Shown: positions 26,010 to 36,622, numbered from the stretch's first letter. The stretch is 64,000 nt of DNA from Deltaproteobacteria bacterium (GCA_019311105.1 JAFDDA010000042.1:1-64000), one strand, 5' to 3'. The notes: a model not told the origin generated them from the letters alone. A program made the numbers and translations.

Positions 26010-26198
26010 CTAGTCGACCCGCTTCTCGAGTTCGTCGGCCGCGTCCTCGAGCTCGTCGCCGAGATCCTCTGCCGACTTCTCGACGCGGTCCATCGCGTCG
26101 TCGAACTTCCGGCCGAGCTTCTCGCCCTCTCCCTCGTTGCCGCAGCCGAGTGCCAGAGCCAACAGCCCGGCCACGGCCAGCGTTCCAACGATTCTCAT
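26010..26198 (-). CDS. Small lipoprotein with acidic amphipathic helix
   Basis: 62 residues from the ATG at 26198, preceded by GGAGGGCAGC. The signal MRIVGTLAVAGLLALALGC ends in a lipobox cysteine. The mature part is a single charged helix (KLGRKFDDAMDRVEKSAEDL), reminiscent of Lpp-like or entericidin-like envelope lipoproteins. No specific family recognised. It is monocistronic. Confidence 0.75.
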   Translation of the reverse strand: MRIVGTLAVAGLLALALGCGNEGEGEKLGRKFDDAMDRVEKSAEDLGDELEDAADELEKRVD

Positions 26199-26349
26199 GC
26201 TGCCCTCCTTCGGTTTCGATGCACCCGCCTCTCTACACCGGCACCCCGCACGCCACAAGCGCGGGCTCAGCTGGAGGCCACCGCGAACGCTCTGTGCATT
26301 TTCGTGAAGCGGGGCTGCACCCCCGCACCCACCGGTTGTCGAGAACTTC

Positions 26350-26379
26350 TTGATCGGGCGGGCATCGGCTCAGTAGAGT
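26350..26379 (+). promoter_or_regulatory. Candidate promoter upstream of the MAPEG gene
   Basis: TTGATC (26350-26355) and TAGAGT (26374-26379) are separated by 18 nt and lie 43 nt before the ATG at 26423. The rest of the 26199-26422 gap contains a short GC hairpin (26309-26326) and no gene. Confidence 0.4.
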
Positions 26380-26422
26380 GCGTCCCATACGGCGGGCCGC
26401 CCAGCGCGCCACAGGAGAACCC

Positions 26423-26830
26423 ATGAGCCCCACACTCTCTGCCTTGGTGGCCTTCTCGGTCTGGACCGGCTTGCTCGTCTTCGGCCTCGCCAACCTGCGC
26501 ATCTTCATCGCTCGATCGCAGGGCAAGGAGCTGAACACGTTCCGCCCCGACGGGACGGACCTCGAGGGCCTCGGCAATCGCTGGACGCGCGCGCACCTGA
26601 ACTGCCTCGAGTTCCTGCCGATCTTTGGTGTCGTGGCGCTCTCGGCGGTGGCGTCGGGTAACGCGGCCGTCACCGATGGCCTGGCCTGGCTCGTCTTCTA
26701 CCTGCGCCTCGGCCAATCGGTGGCGCACATGGCTTCGACGTCGATGCCCTTCGTCCTGATTCGCGCAATGCTCTTCGTGGGCCAGCTCTTGATCGTGCTG
26801 AACTGGGCGCGCCAGCTCCTCATGAGCTGA
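26423..26830 (+). CDS. MAPEG-family membrane protein
   Basis: 135 residues from the ATG at 26423 with RBS ACAGGAGAACCC. Four predicted membrane helices; the first loop contains NRWTRAHLNCLEFLPIFG, the pattern of the MAPEG family (membrane-associated eicosanoid and glutathione metabolism), where the Arg and Asn bind glutathione and membrane lipid. Bacterial members are often glutathione transferases or peroxidases of lipid peroxides. A glutathione peroxidase is encoded elsewhere in the window. Activity is inferred from family only. Confidence 0.85.
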   Translation: MSPTLSALVAFSVWTGLLVFGLANLRIFIARSQGKELNTFRPDGTDLEGLGNRWTRAHLNCLEFLPIFGVVALSAVASGNAAVTDGLAWLVFYLRLGQSVAHMASTSMPFVLIRAMLFVGQLLIVLNWARQLLMS

Positions 26831-26842
26831 CCCGGGTCGGGG

Positions 26843-27031
26843 TCAGGGCGTCTGCGGGTCGGAGGGAACGAGCGCCTTCTCCATCAGGACGCGTCCGGGA
26901 GCACCCGTCACGGCTTCGTAGCCCGACACGCGTCGTTCCCCGGTCACGCGGTATCCACGACGCTCGTAGAGTCGCCGGGCCGGGTTGCCCATGTGGGTCG
27001 TGGGCGAAAGGGCTCGCAGGCCCCGCTTCCC
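26843..27031 (-). pseudogene. C-terminal relic of a GNAT acetyltransferase
   Basis: The minus frame ending at TGA 26843-26845 reads RALSPTTHMGNPARRLYERR then GYRVTGERR: the last strands of a GNAT fold, where N-x-x-A-R-R-L-Y-E-R-x-G-Y is highly diagnostic. The acetyl-CoA-binding V/I-x-x-x-x-R/Q-x-x-G-x-G/A motif and everything N-terminal are missing. At about 27036 the sequence passes directly into a plus-strand relic of another gene. An ATG at 26992 could still give a 49-residue peptide. Confidence 0.6.
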
Positions 27032-27039
27032 CGGCCCAG

Positions 27040-27120
27040 GGCGAAAGCCCGCAGCAGTGGTGCTATGGACGAGATCCCTTCGGCAACGTCCTCGAGCTAC
27101 TCGAAGTCCCGAAGCCCTAG
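27040..27120 (+). pseudogene. C-terminal relic of a glyoxalase/VOC-family protein
   Basis: The plus frame ending at TAG 27118-27120 reads QQWCYGRDPFGNVLELLEVP, the final strand of a vicinal-oxygen-chelate domain with the metal-binding Glu in VLELLE. The N-terminal part is absent. Its stop overlaps the stop of the convergent minus-strand gene inside a CTAG. Confidence 0.55.
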
Positions 27121-27836
27121 TTCGGACGACTCTCGCAGATGAACGTGTAGAGACGGCCGTGCGCTTCGACTTTGATGGCGTCTGCGATCATCCCATCCGG
27201 GTCGCACTCCTCAGCCGACCTCATCAGCCGCTCGAAGACCCGGATGATTTCCTCGGAATGCCGTGTCCGGACGGGCGTGCTCCAACAGAGATCGGCGGCG
27301 GCGGCGTTTCCGGTGAAGACCAGCGCGATTATCAGCCGGCTGAAGACCGCGTGGTCGCCCTGGCCGAGTGCCGCCCAGTTCTCGCTGATCTGCTGCGCGT
27401 CCTCGCTCTGGCTCGACATCCAGAGGTAGCCGGCGATCACGCCGAGCTGGTTGCTCACCATGCGCGACACGTCGATGAAGGTGTCCTGACGCGCGTGCAG
27501 TTCGTTCGACGCGATGGCGCGCGACTGGATCTCGGCCTGCTCGGCGCTGCGGCAGAGGGCCTCGTACTGGCGCTGGATTGCGAGGGTGTTCTCCGCGAGC
27601 TGGCGCTGCTGCAGGAAGAACCCGATCACGAGCCAGAGGAAGGCCAACGGTGCGAACGCGCCTTCGAGGAAGCTCCCGAGTTCCGGTGCCGATTGGTGCA
27701 CGAAGTCGAGCCAACCCACGACGTTCGAGATGTAGAGGACGCCCAGGAAGAGCCAAACTCCCGTAAGTCCCAGCCCCAACGAGAGCCGCCAGTCGCTGCC
27801 CTCGGTTCCCATGACATCCGTGTTCGCTTCGACCAT
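27117..27836 (-). CDS. Membrane protein of unknown function with coiled-coil region
   Basis: 239 residues. Two N-terminal membrane segments (LTGVWLFLGVLYISNVVGW and GAFAPLAFLWLVIGFFLQ) are followed by a Gln/Glu-rich helical stretch (QQRQLAENTLAIQRQYEAL) that should form a coiled coil, then a soluble C-terminus. I do not recognise the function. The start at 27836 lies in the proximal copy of a 49-bp tandem duplication that also duplicates its RBS (GGAGGGCGAC) and ATG; the distal copy is out of frame. It is convergent with the VOC relic and divergent from the AAA ATPase gene. Confidence 0.75.
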   Translation of the reverse strand: MVEANTDVMGTEGSDWRLSLGLGLTGVWLFLGVLYISNVVGWLDFVHQSAPELGSFLEGAFAPLAFLWLVIGFFLQQRQLAENTLAIQRQYEALCRSAEQAEIQSRAIASNELHARQDTFIDVSRMVSNQLGVIAGYLWMSSQSEDAQQISENWAALGQGDHAVFSRLIIALVFTGNAAAADLCWSTPVRTRHSEEIIRVFERLMRSAEECDPDGMIADAIKVEAHGRLYTFICESRPN

Positions 27837-27923
27837 GTCGCCCTCCTCGGCTTCGGAAGGATAACGAGACGTTCGCTTCGACCATGTCGCCCTCCTCGGC
27901 TTCGGAAGGATAACGAGACGTTC
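27822..27923. repeat. 49-bp exact tandem duplication over a translation start
   Basis: Copy 1 is 27822-27870 and copy 2 is 27871-27919, identical base for base; the first four bases of a third copy (GTTC) follow at 27920. Each copy contains the RBS and ATG of the minus-strand membrane-protein gene. Because 49 is not a multiple of three, the distal ATG (27885) opens a different frame that stays open to 27211. Confidence 0.95.
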
Positions 27924-28019
27924 TGGCAGGATCGCGAAGGGCTCCGGTCCACAGGTGGATCGGACGATGTAGGGTCTCGCCCATCACCGCCCCGTGGCGG
28001 TGCCCCGAGGAGCCATCGC

Positions 28020-29522
28020 GTGGCCCTGGCCAGCACGCTGCACGAGCTTTCGACCCTGATCGAATCCTTCCATCCGTTGGTGGTGATCGAGACGGTCGAG
28101 GAAGAGCGCGCCCAACGCCTGGTCGGCGCCGCCGCCCAGAGCCTCGGTTTCTCCTTCTACGAGTGGTCCATCGTTCAGGGTCTGCGGATCGCGTCCGGGC
28201 GCGACGTCGGCGGCCACGCCATCGGGACCACCACGGAGCCGGGCGGCGCGCTCGGCCACATCCGCGCCCTCGATCGGGTGGGCCTCTATCTGCTGAAGGA
28301 CTTCGGCCCCCACCTCGAAGACCCGCGGAACGCTCGGCTGCTGCGCGAGGTCTGCCAGGCCTTCACCGGGACGCGGTCGACGATCGTGCTGACCGGCGGC
28401 CACGTCGAGCTGCCCCCCGAGGTGGAGCCCCACGCGGTCTATCTCGAGCTGCAACTGCCGGACGAGGGCGAACTCCAGCAGGTCCTGCGGACGGTGGTGG
28501 AATCCCTGGGCGAATCACACCGGCTCGAGGTCGACCTCGACGACGCGGCGCGGGCCGAGATCGCCTCCGCCCTGCGCGGCCTCACCCTGAACCAGGCGCG
28601 ACAGGCCGTGGCGTACGCCGCTCTCGAAGACGGCCACTTCTCGCGCGACGACCTCAGCCGGATCGTCGACCGCAAGGCGCGGCTCATCCAGGACAGCGGC
28701 CTGCTCGAATACCTGCCCGCCGCCGACAACTCCTTCGAGCTCGGCGGTTTCGCGCGCCTCGGCGAATGGCTCGAACGCGCGGAGCAGGGCTTCACGCCCG
28801 AGGCGGCCGCCATGAAGCTCGACCCACCGCGGGGTTTGCTGCTGGCTGGGGTGCAGGGATGCGGGAAGTCGCTCGCCGCCAAGGCCATCGCCCGGCGCTG
28901 GCAGCAGCCGCTGCTCAAACTCGACGCGGGCCGGCTCTACGACAAATATGTGGGCGAGTCGGACCGCAACCTGCGCCGCGCCCTGGCCCTTGCCGAATCG
29001 ATGGCTCCGGCCGTCCTGTGGATCGACGAGATCGAGAAGGCCTTCAGCGTCTCGGGCGGCGGCGACGTGGATGGCGGGCTTTCGCGCCGGATCCAAGGCC
29101 ACCTGTTGACCTGGCTCCAGGAGAAGCGCTCCGCCGTCTTCGTGGTCGCGACCGCCAACGACGTCTTCTCGCTGCCGCCGGAGCTGATGCGCAAGGGTCG
29201 CTTCGACGAGATATTCTTCGTCGACCTGCCGCAGCCCGAGGAGCGGCGCACGATCTTCGAGATCCACCTGCGCAACCGCGAGCAGGATCCGGCGGGCTTC
29301 GACCTCGACGATCTCGTCTTCGCCAGCGAGGGGATGAGCGGCGCCGAGATCGAGCAGGCGGTGGTGGCGGGCCTCTACCGCGCCCTGCACGCCAAGCAAC
29401 CGCTTGCGAATGGCCATCTGCTGGCGGAACTCGACGCCACTGTCCCGCTCTCGCGCAGCCGGCGCGAGGACATCGACCGCCTGCGCGCCCTGGCGGCCGA
29501 CCGCTTCGTCCCGGTCGCCTAG
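28020..29522 (+). CDS. Ycf46-like AAA ATPase
   Basis: 500 residues from the GTG at 28020, preceded by GAGGAG. The N-terminal domain (STLIESFHPLVVIETVEEER) has the layout of Ycf46, and a typical AAA module follows: Walker A GVQGCGKS at 277-284, Walker B AVLWIDEIEKAF at 331 onward, and a second region MRKGRFDEIFFVDLP with the arginine finger and sensor residues. Ycf46 in cyanobacteria affects inorganic-carbon uptake; in other bacteria its role is unknown, and a remodelling or unfolding activity is likely. TAGGGT at 27970 may be part of its promoter. It precedes the YaiI gene by 32 nt. Confidence 0.82.
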   Translation: MALASTLHELSTLIESFHPLVVIETVEEERAQRLVGAAAQSLGFSFYEWSIVQGLRIASGRDVGGHAIGTTTEPGGALGHIRALDRVGLYLLKDFGPHLEDPRNARLLREVCQAFTGTRSTIVLTGGHVELPPEVEPHAVYLELQLPDEGELQQVLRTVVESLGESHRLEVDLDDAARAEIASALRGLTLNQARQAVAYAALEDGHFSRDDLSRIVDRKARLIQDSGLLEYLPAADNSFELGGFARLGEWLERAEQGFTPEAAAMKLDPPRGLLLAGVQGCGKSLAAKAIARRWQQPLLKLDAGRLYDKYVGESDRNLRRALALAESMAPAVLWIDEIEKAFSVSGGGDVDGGLSRRIQGHLLTWLQEKRSAVFVVATANDVFSLPPELMRKGRFDEIFFVDLPQPEERRTIFEIHLRNREQDPAGFDLDDLVFASEGMSGAEIEQAVVAGLYRALHAKQPLANGHLLAELDATVPLSRSRREDIDRLRALAADRFVPVA

Positions 29523-29554
29523 CCAGTCGAACTCGATCGCCTAGCCTACGGCCG

Positions 29555-30016
29555 ATGATCGCGATCTTCATCGACGGCGACGCCTGCCCGGTCAAGGACG
29601 AGACCTACGCCGTGGCAACGCGCTACGGCGTACCGGTGGCGCTGGTCGCGAACAGTTCGATGTACGTGCCCGACGGCATGGGCGTCGAGCTGATCGTCGT
29701 GCCGGACGGGCCCGACGTCGCCGACGATTGGATCGCGGAGCGTGCCCTGCCCGGCGATGTCGTCATCACGGCCGACCTGCCGCTGGCGGCGCGCTGCATC
29801 GAGGCCGGCGCCCGCGTGCTCGGCACCACGGGCCGCGAGTTCGACGAGGAGTCGATCGGCGGCCTGCTGGCCACGCGCGAGCTGAAGGAGCACCTGCGCG
29901 GCGCGGGCGTCATGACCGGCGGCCCGGCACCCCACGCGGGCAAGGATCGCTCGCGCTTCTCCTCGAAGCTCGACGAGCTGGTCCAGAAGAACCTGCGCGA
30001 CTACCCGGACGCGTGA
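29555..30016 (+). CDS. YaiI/YqxD family protein (DUF188, PIN-like)
   Basis: 153 residues. The N-terminus FIDGDACPVKDETYAVATRY and the central GDVVITADLPLAARCIEAGA are the conserved acidic blocks of the DUF188 family, whose fold resembles PIN-domain nucleases. The C-terminus ends KDRSRFSSKLDELVQKNL as usual. Activity is unproven in the family. The ATG (29555) lacks a Shine-Dalgarno sequence; TAGCCT ends exactly 7 nt upstream, so a leaderless transcript separate from the ATPase gene is possible. Confidence 0.9.
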   Translation: MIAIFIDGDACPVKDETYAVATRYGVPVALVANSSMYVPDGMGVELIVVPDGPDVADDWIAERALPGDVVITADLPLAARCIEAGARVLGTTGREFDEESIGGLLATRELKEHLRGAGVMTGGPAPHAGKDRSRFSSKLDELVQKNLRDYPDA

Positions 30017-30020
30017 GCGG

Positions 30021-30392
30021 TCATCGCTGTTCGCGCGAGGACTGACACGCGATGCAGAACGGCGCCTCGGGCCGGGCCCGGAGCCGGGCGTAGCCCACCG
30101 GCTCCTCGCAGCTCACGCACTCGCCGTACTGACCCTCCGCGAAACGCGACAGCGCAGCCCGGGCCTGACTCGCGCGCAGGGCCATGCCCTCCCGGCTGGC
30201 CTCGGCCATCTTTTGCTGCTGGATCGCATCCATGCGCGAGAGGCGCCCGATGGGCGCGTCCAGCTTGACGGTCGCCGCCGCGTCCTGCGAGCCCGCGACC
30301 GCGGCCGAAAGCTCCGCCTCGAGCGCAACCAGTGCGGCCCGCAGCTCTTCGGCCTGGGCATCCGTGAGCTCGGGTTCCGGTGCTCTCTTCAC
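30021..30392 (-). CDS. DksA/TraR-type zinc-finger protein
   Basis: 123 residues from the GTG at 30392. An N-terminal helical coiled coil (ELTDAQAEELRAALVALEAE) precedes a C4 zinc finger CVSCEEPVGYARLRAR then CIAC, with CxxC-17-CxxC spacing as in DksA. Such proteins enter the RNA polymerase secondary channel and modulate promoters, often with ppGpp. The start has no Shine-Dalgarno sequence; TATCTT ends 6 nt upstream, suggesting a leaderless mRNA. It is convergent with YaiI (5-nt gap) and divergent from the isocitrate dehydrogenase gene. Confidence 0.88.
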   Translation of the reverse strand: MKRAPEPELTDAQAEELRAALVALEAELSAAVAGSQDAAATVKLDAPIGRLSRMDAIQQQKMAEASREGMALRASQARAALSRFAEGQYGECVSCEEPVGYARLRARPEAPFCIACQSSREQR

Positions 30393-30448
30393 ACGGCGAA
30401 GATAACGGCGGCGTGGCCCCAGTGGAGGCCCTGCCCCGCTTCTGGTAG

Positions 30449-32710
<2,262 letters not shown>

Positions 32711-32806
32711 CGCTCCTCGAATGGCCCCATCCGAACACCGGAAATGGGTCTTTCATCCGACCGACTGTGTCCCTATCCACGGGCCAGGCGCCCGAGCGAG
32801 GACTCG

Positions 32807-33241
32807 ATGAGCGAGACGATGGACCCCGAGCGAGCCCAGGCCATGAAGGCCCTCTTCGAGAACGCGCCCTTCGGCAAGAAGGTCGGCATCGAGGGCGTGC
32901 TCTTCGAACCTGGCCGGGCGGTCCTGCGGATGCCGTTCCAACCCGAGAACACGACCATCGCGGATGTCGTGCACGGCGGCGCCATCCTCGCCCTCGCCGA
33001 CATGGCCGCCACCGCCGCCGCATGGACCCGGATCGAGGAGCCGGCGAAACACCGCGGCACCACCGCCGACCTGTCGCTCAACTTCATCTCGGCCGGACGC
33101 TCGCAGGCCCTTTCGGCGGACGCACGGATCATCAAGCAAGGCCGAAGCCTCACCTATCTCGAGGTGACCGTCTTCGACGAAGCCGAAGAAGTCGTGGCGA
33201 AGTCGCTCGTCACCTACAAACTCTCGCGCGTGGCGGGCTGA
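32807..33241 (+). CDS. PaaI-type hotdog-fold thioesterase
   Basis: 144 residues from the ATG at 32807 after the RBS GCGAGGAC. The hotdog helix DVVHGGAILALADMAATAAA and the following strands (TTADLSLNFISAG) match PaaI/YbgC-like acyl-CoA thioesterases. It would hydrolyse aryl- or acyl-CoA. The next gene, an alpha/beta hydrolase, begins 3 nt after its stop, so the two form an operon. Confidence 0.85.
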   Translation: MSETMDPERAQAMKALFENAPFGKKVGIEGVLFEPGRAVLRMPFQPENTTIADVVHGGAILALADMAATAAAWTRIEEPAKHRGTTADLSLNFISAGRSQALSADARIIKQGRSLTYLEVTVFDEAEEVVAKSLVTYKLSRVAG

Positions 33242-33244
33242 CCC

Positions 33245-34102
33245 GTGCCGCGCTCCCCCGACCTCGGTTCCGTCCGCGAAGTCCGTCTCTCCGCCGGCAC
33301 CGTTCGCTACTGCGAGCGCGGCGAGGGGCGGCCCATCGTCTTCGTCCACGGCCTGCTGGTGAACGGCGACCTCTGGCGGAAGGTCGTGCCCCCGCTCGCG
33401 GCGAACTTCCGCTGCATCACGCCCGACTGGCCTCTCGGCGCACACGAGGCCGCGTTGGATGCCGACGCCGATCTATCCATCGAGGGCGTCGCCCGCCTCG
33501 TGGCCGAGCTGCTCGAAGCCCTCGACCTCGACGACGTCGTACTCGTCGCGAACGACACCGGAGGCGCCGTCACCCAGGTCGTGATGACCCAGCACCCGGC
33601 ACGGGTCGGCGCCGTCGTGCTGACCCCGTGTGATTGCTTCGAGAACTTCCTGCCCGCAATGTTCCGCCCGCTCCAGTGGCTGGCCCACGTGCCGCCGCTC
33701 CTCACCGCCACACTCCAGGCGTTGCGGATCCCGGCTGCCCGGCGGCTGCCCTTGGCGCTCGGCTGGCTCGCCAAACGGCCGATCGAACGCTCGGTCGAGG
33801 ACGGTTACGCGGGCCCGATCCTCGCCGACGCGGGCGTCCGACGCGACACCTACAAGGTGCTGCGGGCCATCTCACCGCGCGTCACGCTAGACGCCGCCGA
33901 GAAGCTCCCCGGGTTCGATCGGCCCGTCCTGCTGGCCTGGGCCACGGAAGACCGCTTCTTCCCGCCCGAGCACGCACGCCGGCTCGCAGGGCTGCTCCCG
34001 CGTGCCGAGATCACCTGGATCGAGGACAGCTACACGTTCGTGTCGGAAGATCGGCCCGAGCCGCTGGCGGAGCGGATCGCCGCCTTCGCGGCGCAGCCGT
34101 AG
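33245..34102 (+). CDS. Alpha/beta hydrolase (haloalkane dehalogenase-like) with atypical catalytic residues
   Basis: 285 residues, GTG start. PIVFVHGLLVNGDLWRKVV contains the oxyanion HG motif and LVANDTGGAV carries Asp at the nucleophile position, as in dehalogenases and epoxide hydrolases. In the place where the catalytic histidine is normally found, the sequence reads IEDSYTFVSEDRPEPLAE: no His follows the last core strand. Either the enzyme uses another base or it has lost classical hydrolysis. It is co-transcribed with the thioesterase. Confidence 0.82.
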   Translation: MPRSPDLGSVREVRLSAGTVRYCERGEGRPIVFVHGLLVNGDLWRKVVPPLAANFRCITPDWPLGAHEAALDADADLSIEGVARLVAELLEALDLDDVVLVANDTGGAVTQVVMTQHPARVGAVVLTPCDCFENFLPAMFRPLQWLAHVPPLLTATLQALRIPAARRLPLALGWLAKRPIERSVEDGYAGPILADAGVRRDTYKVLRAISPRVTLDAAEKLPGFDRPVLLAWATEDRFFPPEHARRLAGLLPRAEITWIEDSYTFVSEDRPEPLAERIAAFAAQP

Positions 34103-34129
34103 CCGCCTTGGCGGCCCAGCAACGAGGGC

Positions 34130-35455
34130 TCAGGGCCCGCTGAAGCGCTTGTCCATCACGGGCCGGTCCAGGTAGTCAGCCTTCGGATCGTAGTCGCTGG
34201 CACCTTCCTCGGTCCAACGCGCGATCTCGGCGCGACCCACCACGAACCAGTGCACCTCGTCCGGCCCGTCCGCCAGGCGCAGCGTGCGCTGCCCCGCGTA
34301 GAGGTCGGCGAGCGGCGTCCACTGCGAGACGCCCGTCGCGCCGTGGATCTGGATTGCCTCGTCGATGATCTTGCACACCCGCTCGGGCACCAGGGCCTTT
34401 ATGGCGCTCACCCAGACGCGGGCTTCGCGGTTGCCGAGGACGTCCATGGCCTTGGCCGCCTTCAGCACCATCATGCGCATGGATTCGATCTCGACGCGCG
34501 CACGGGCGATCACCTCGGTGTTCTTCCCGAGAGTCGCGATGGGCTTGCCGAAGGCCGTCCGGGTGAGCCCGCGCTTCACCATCATCTCGAGCGCCCGCTC
34601 GGCGGCGCCGATCGAACGCATGCAGTGATGGATACGGCCCGGGCCGAGCCGCACCTGGGAGATCTCGAACCCTCGGCCTTCGCCGAGCAGGATGTTCTCC
34701 TTCGGAACGCGGCAGTCCGTGAACCGGAGGTGCATGTGCCCGTGGGGGGCATCGTCGCGCCCGAAGACGTGCATGGCGCCGAGGATCTCGAAACCCGCTG
34801 CGTCGGTCGGGACGAGGATCTGCGACTGGCGCAGGTGCCGCGGCCCGTCCGGGTCGGTTTGCACCATCACGATCATGATCTTGCAGCGCGGGTCGCCCGC
34901 GCCCGAGATGTAGTACTTCTCGCCGTTGATGACCCACTCGTCGCCGACGAGCTGGGCGCGGCAGGCGATGTTCTTGGCGTCGGACGAGGCCAGGTCCGGC
35001 TCGGTCATCGCGTAGGCGGATCGGATCTCGCCGTTCAGCAGCGGCTGCAGCCAGCGCTCCTTCTGCTCGGGCGTCCCGACGCGTTCGAGCACCTCCATGT
35101 TGCCCGTGTCCGGCGCCGAGCAGTTGAGGCACTCCGAAGCGATCGGGTTCTTGCCGAGTTCCGCGGCGATGTAGGCGTAGTCGAGGTTGCTGAGGCCCTC
35201 CCCCGTCTCGGCGTCGGGAAGGAAGAAGTTCCATAGGTCGTTCGCCTTGGCCTTCGCCTTGACGGAGTCGAGCAGTTCGAGCTGCCCGGGCGCCCACGAC
35301 CAGCGGTCCTCGCGATCGGCACCCAGCTGGAAGAACTCGAGCGTGACGGGCTCCACCTCTTCGCGGACGAACGCCTTGACCTTCTCGTAGAGCGGCTTGG
35401 CGGCGTCGGACATCCGCAGGTCGAACATGGCATCGGTGTTTTCGAGACCGGACAC
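34130..35455 (-). CDS. Acyl-CoA dehydrogenase (ACAD10/11-type)
   Basis: 441 residues from the GTG at 35455, preceded by CAGGAG. Family motifs: YAMTEPDLASSDAKNI, GEKYYISGAGDP, QVRLGPGRIHHCMRSIGAAE, and the C-terminal IQIHGATGVSQWTPLADLYA then RTLRLADGPDEVH. It introduces the alpha,beta double bond into acyl-CoA with FAD, passing electrons to ETF. The ACAD10/11-like C-terminus suggests long-chain or hydroxylated acyl-CoA. It is convergent with the hydrolase gene (27-nt gap). Confidence 0.9.
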   Translation of the reverse strand: MSGLENTDAMFDLRMSDAAKPLYEKVKAFVREEVEPVTLEFFQLGADREDRWSWAPGQLELLDSVKAKAKANDLWNFFLPDAETGEGLSNLDYAYIAAELGKNPIASECLNCSAPDTGNMEVLERVGTPEQKERWLQPLLNGEIRSAYAMTEPDLASSDAKNIACRAQLVGDEWVINGEKYYISGAGDPRCKIMIVMVQTDPDGPRHLRQSQILVPTDAAGFEILGAMHVFGRDDAPHGHMHLRFTDCRVPKENILLGEGRGFEISQVRLGPGRIHHCMRSIGAAERALEMMVKRGLTRTAFGKPIATLGKNTEVIARARVEIESMRMMVLKAAKAMDVLGNREARVWVSAIKALVPERVCKIIDEAIQIHGATGVSQWTPLADLYAGQRTLRLADGPDEVHWFVVGRAEIARWTEEGASDYDPKADYLDRPVMDKRFSGP

Positions 35456-35516
35456 GGCAATCTCCTGGTGGGTCGGCCTCCGCGGCAAGCGTCGGCGGAA
35501 CGGACGATAACAGTCT

Positions 35517-36569
35517 TCAGGCGAACGCGTTCTGCAGCGTCGTGGCAGCGACGACGTTCTCCTGGAGTTGCGACAGGTTGCCCATGTCGGCGTTCACGAC
35601 GTCGAGGCCATGGGCGAGCACGTAGGCGTAGCTGCGCTGGAAGGTCGAGAGCGGCGCGGCGCGCAGGCTCTTGTCGTAGTAGCGGTCGAAGGCGTCGGGT
35701 TGGTCGCCCCAGCCGATGAACGGCAGGCCCGCCAGGTAGCGCGAGGCCTTCATCCCCACGAGCCCGATGCCGGCGGCGCGCGCCTTGTCGAGAACCGACC
35801 GCAGATCGGTCATGGGCGGTGAGCCTTCGAGGACGCTCTTGCTCTCCCAGTCGTACCAACCCCCCGGCGTGATGGCGATCATCGCGACGTCGTAGTGGCC
35901 GGTCTCGGCGGCGGCGAGCAGCACCTTCTCGGCGTTGCGGTGGGTGCTGAGCCCGAGGTGCTTCACCTTCCCCGCCTGCTTCGCCTTCTCGAACGCCTCG
36001 TACACCTCGTCGCTGCGGATGAGCGAGGGGTTGTAGGAGGCCATCAGGTAGTACGCGTCCACGTGGTCGACGCGGAGGGCAGCGAGGCTCTGATCCATGC
36101 GCTCGCTCCAGACCTTCGCGGCTTCGCGAGCCTGGGCCGGCGTCACGGCCTCGTTCGGACCGATGTCGAGATCGGCCGGCGCCTTCGAGATCAGGAAGAC
36201 CGAGTCTCTGACCTTCTGGAGGAAGGGCGCGAGGTTCTTCTCCGCGTTCCGGTAGTAGCCGCCGAAGCCCACGTCGAAGACGTTGATGCCCGCGTCGTAG
36301 GCGGCGTTCAGCAACGCGTCCTTGCGGCGGAACATCAACGTCGCCCCGCAACCCATGACCAACCGACCGGCGTCGAACCCGGTGCGTCCAAGACGGCGGT
36401 GGGTCATCTCGGGCCAGTCGGCCTCTTCGCCCGCGGCGTCGCGCGCGGCGTAAACCGCGGCGCGCGCATCGCCGGACTCGAGGAAGGCTCGCCCGGCGAC
36501 CGCGGCCATGCCGAGGCCCTGCAGGAAGCGCCTTCTGCTGACGGGTCGCGGATCGCTTCGATCGGTCAT
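35517..36569 (-). CDS. Tat-exported aldo/keto reductase
   Basis: 350 residues from the ATG at 36569. The N-terminus SRRRFLQGLGMAAVAGRAFL is a twin-arginine signal, unusual for an aldo/keto reductase and implying export in folded form with its cofactor. The AKR barrel follows: RRLGRTGFDAGRLVMGCG, then an Asp/Tyr region (DVGFGGYYRNAEK) and HLGLSTHRNAEKV. Comparable Tat-dependent AKRs occur in environmental Gram-negatives with unknown substrates. It diverges from an SDR gene across a repeat-rich intergenic region. Confidence 0.85.
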   Translation of the reverse strand: MTDRSDPRPVSRRRFLQGLGMAAVAGRAFLESGDARAAVYAARDAAGEEADWPEMTHRRLGRTGFDAGRLVMGCGATLMFRRKDALLNAAYDAGINVFDVGFGGYYRNAEKNLAPFLQKVRDSVFLISKAPADLDIGPNEAVTPAQAREAAKVWSERMDQSLAALRVDHVDAYYLMASYNPSLIRSDEVYEAFEKAKQAGKVKHLGLSTHRNAEKVLLAAAETGHYDVAMIAITPGGWYDWESKSVLEGSPPMTDLRSVLDKARAAGIGLVGMKASRYLAGLPFIGWGDQPDAFDRYYDKSLRAAPLSTFQRSYAYVLAHGLDVVNADMGNLSQLQENVVAATTLQNAFA

Positions 36570-36622
36570 GATGGGCCCTCGGTCGGCGAAGAGGTCGCTT
36601 CGAGACCATTCTGGATGAAACA

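Noticed and set aside
26309-26326. GCGGGG/CCCCGC hairpin as a transcription terminator
   Set aside because: No T-run follows on either strand, so it does not meet the intrinsic-terminator pattern.
27211-27885. Gene starting from the distal duplicated ATG
   Set aside because: The frame is open but its translation is Arg/Gly/Leu-rich with no domain, whereas the overlapping frame from 27836 has membrane helices and a coiled coil.
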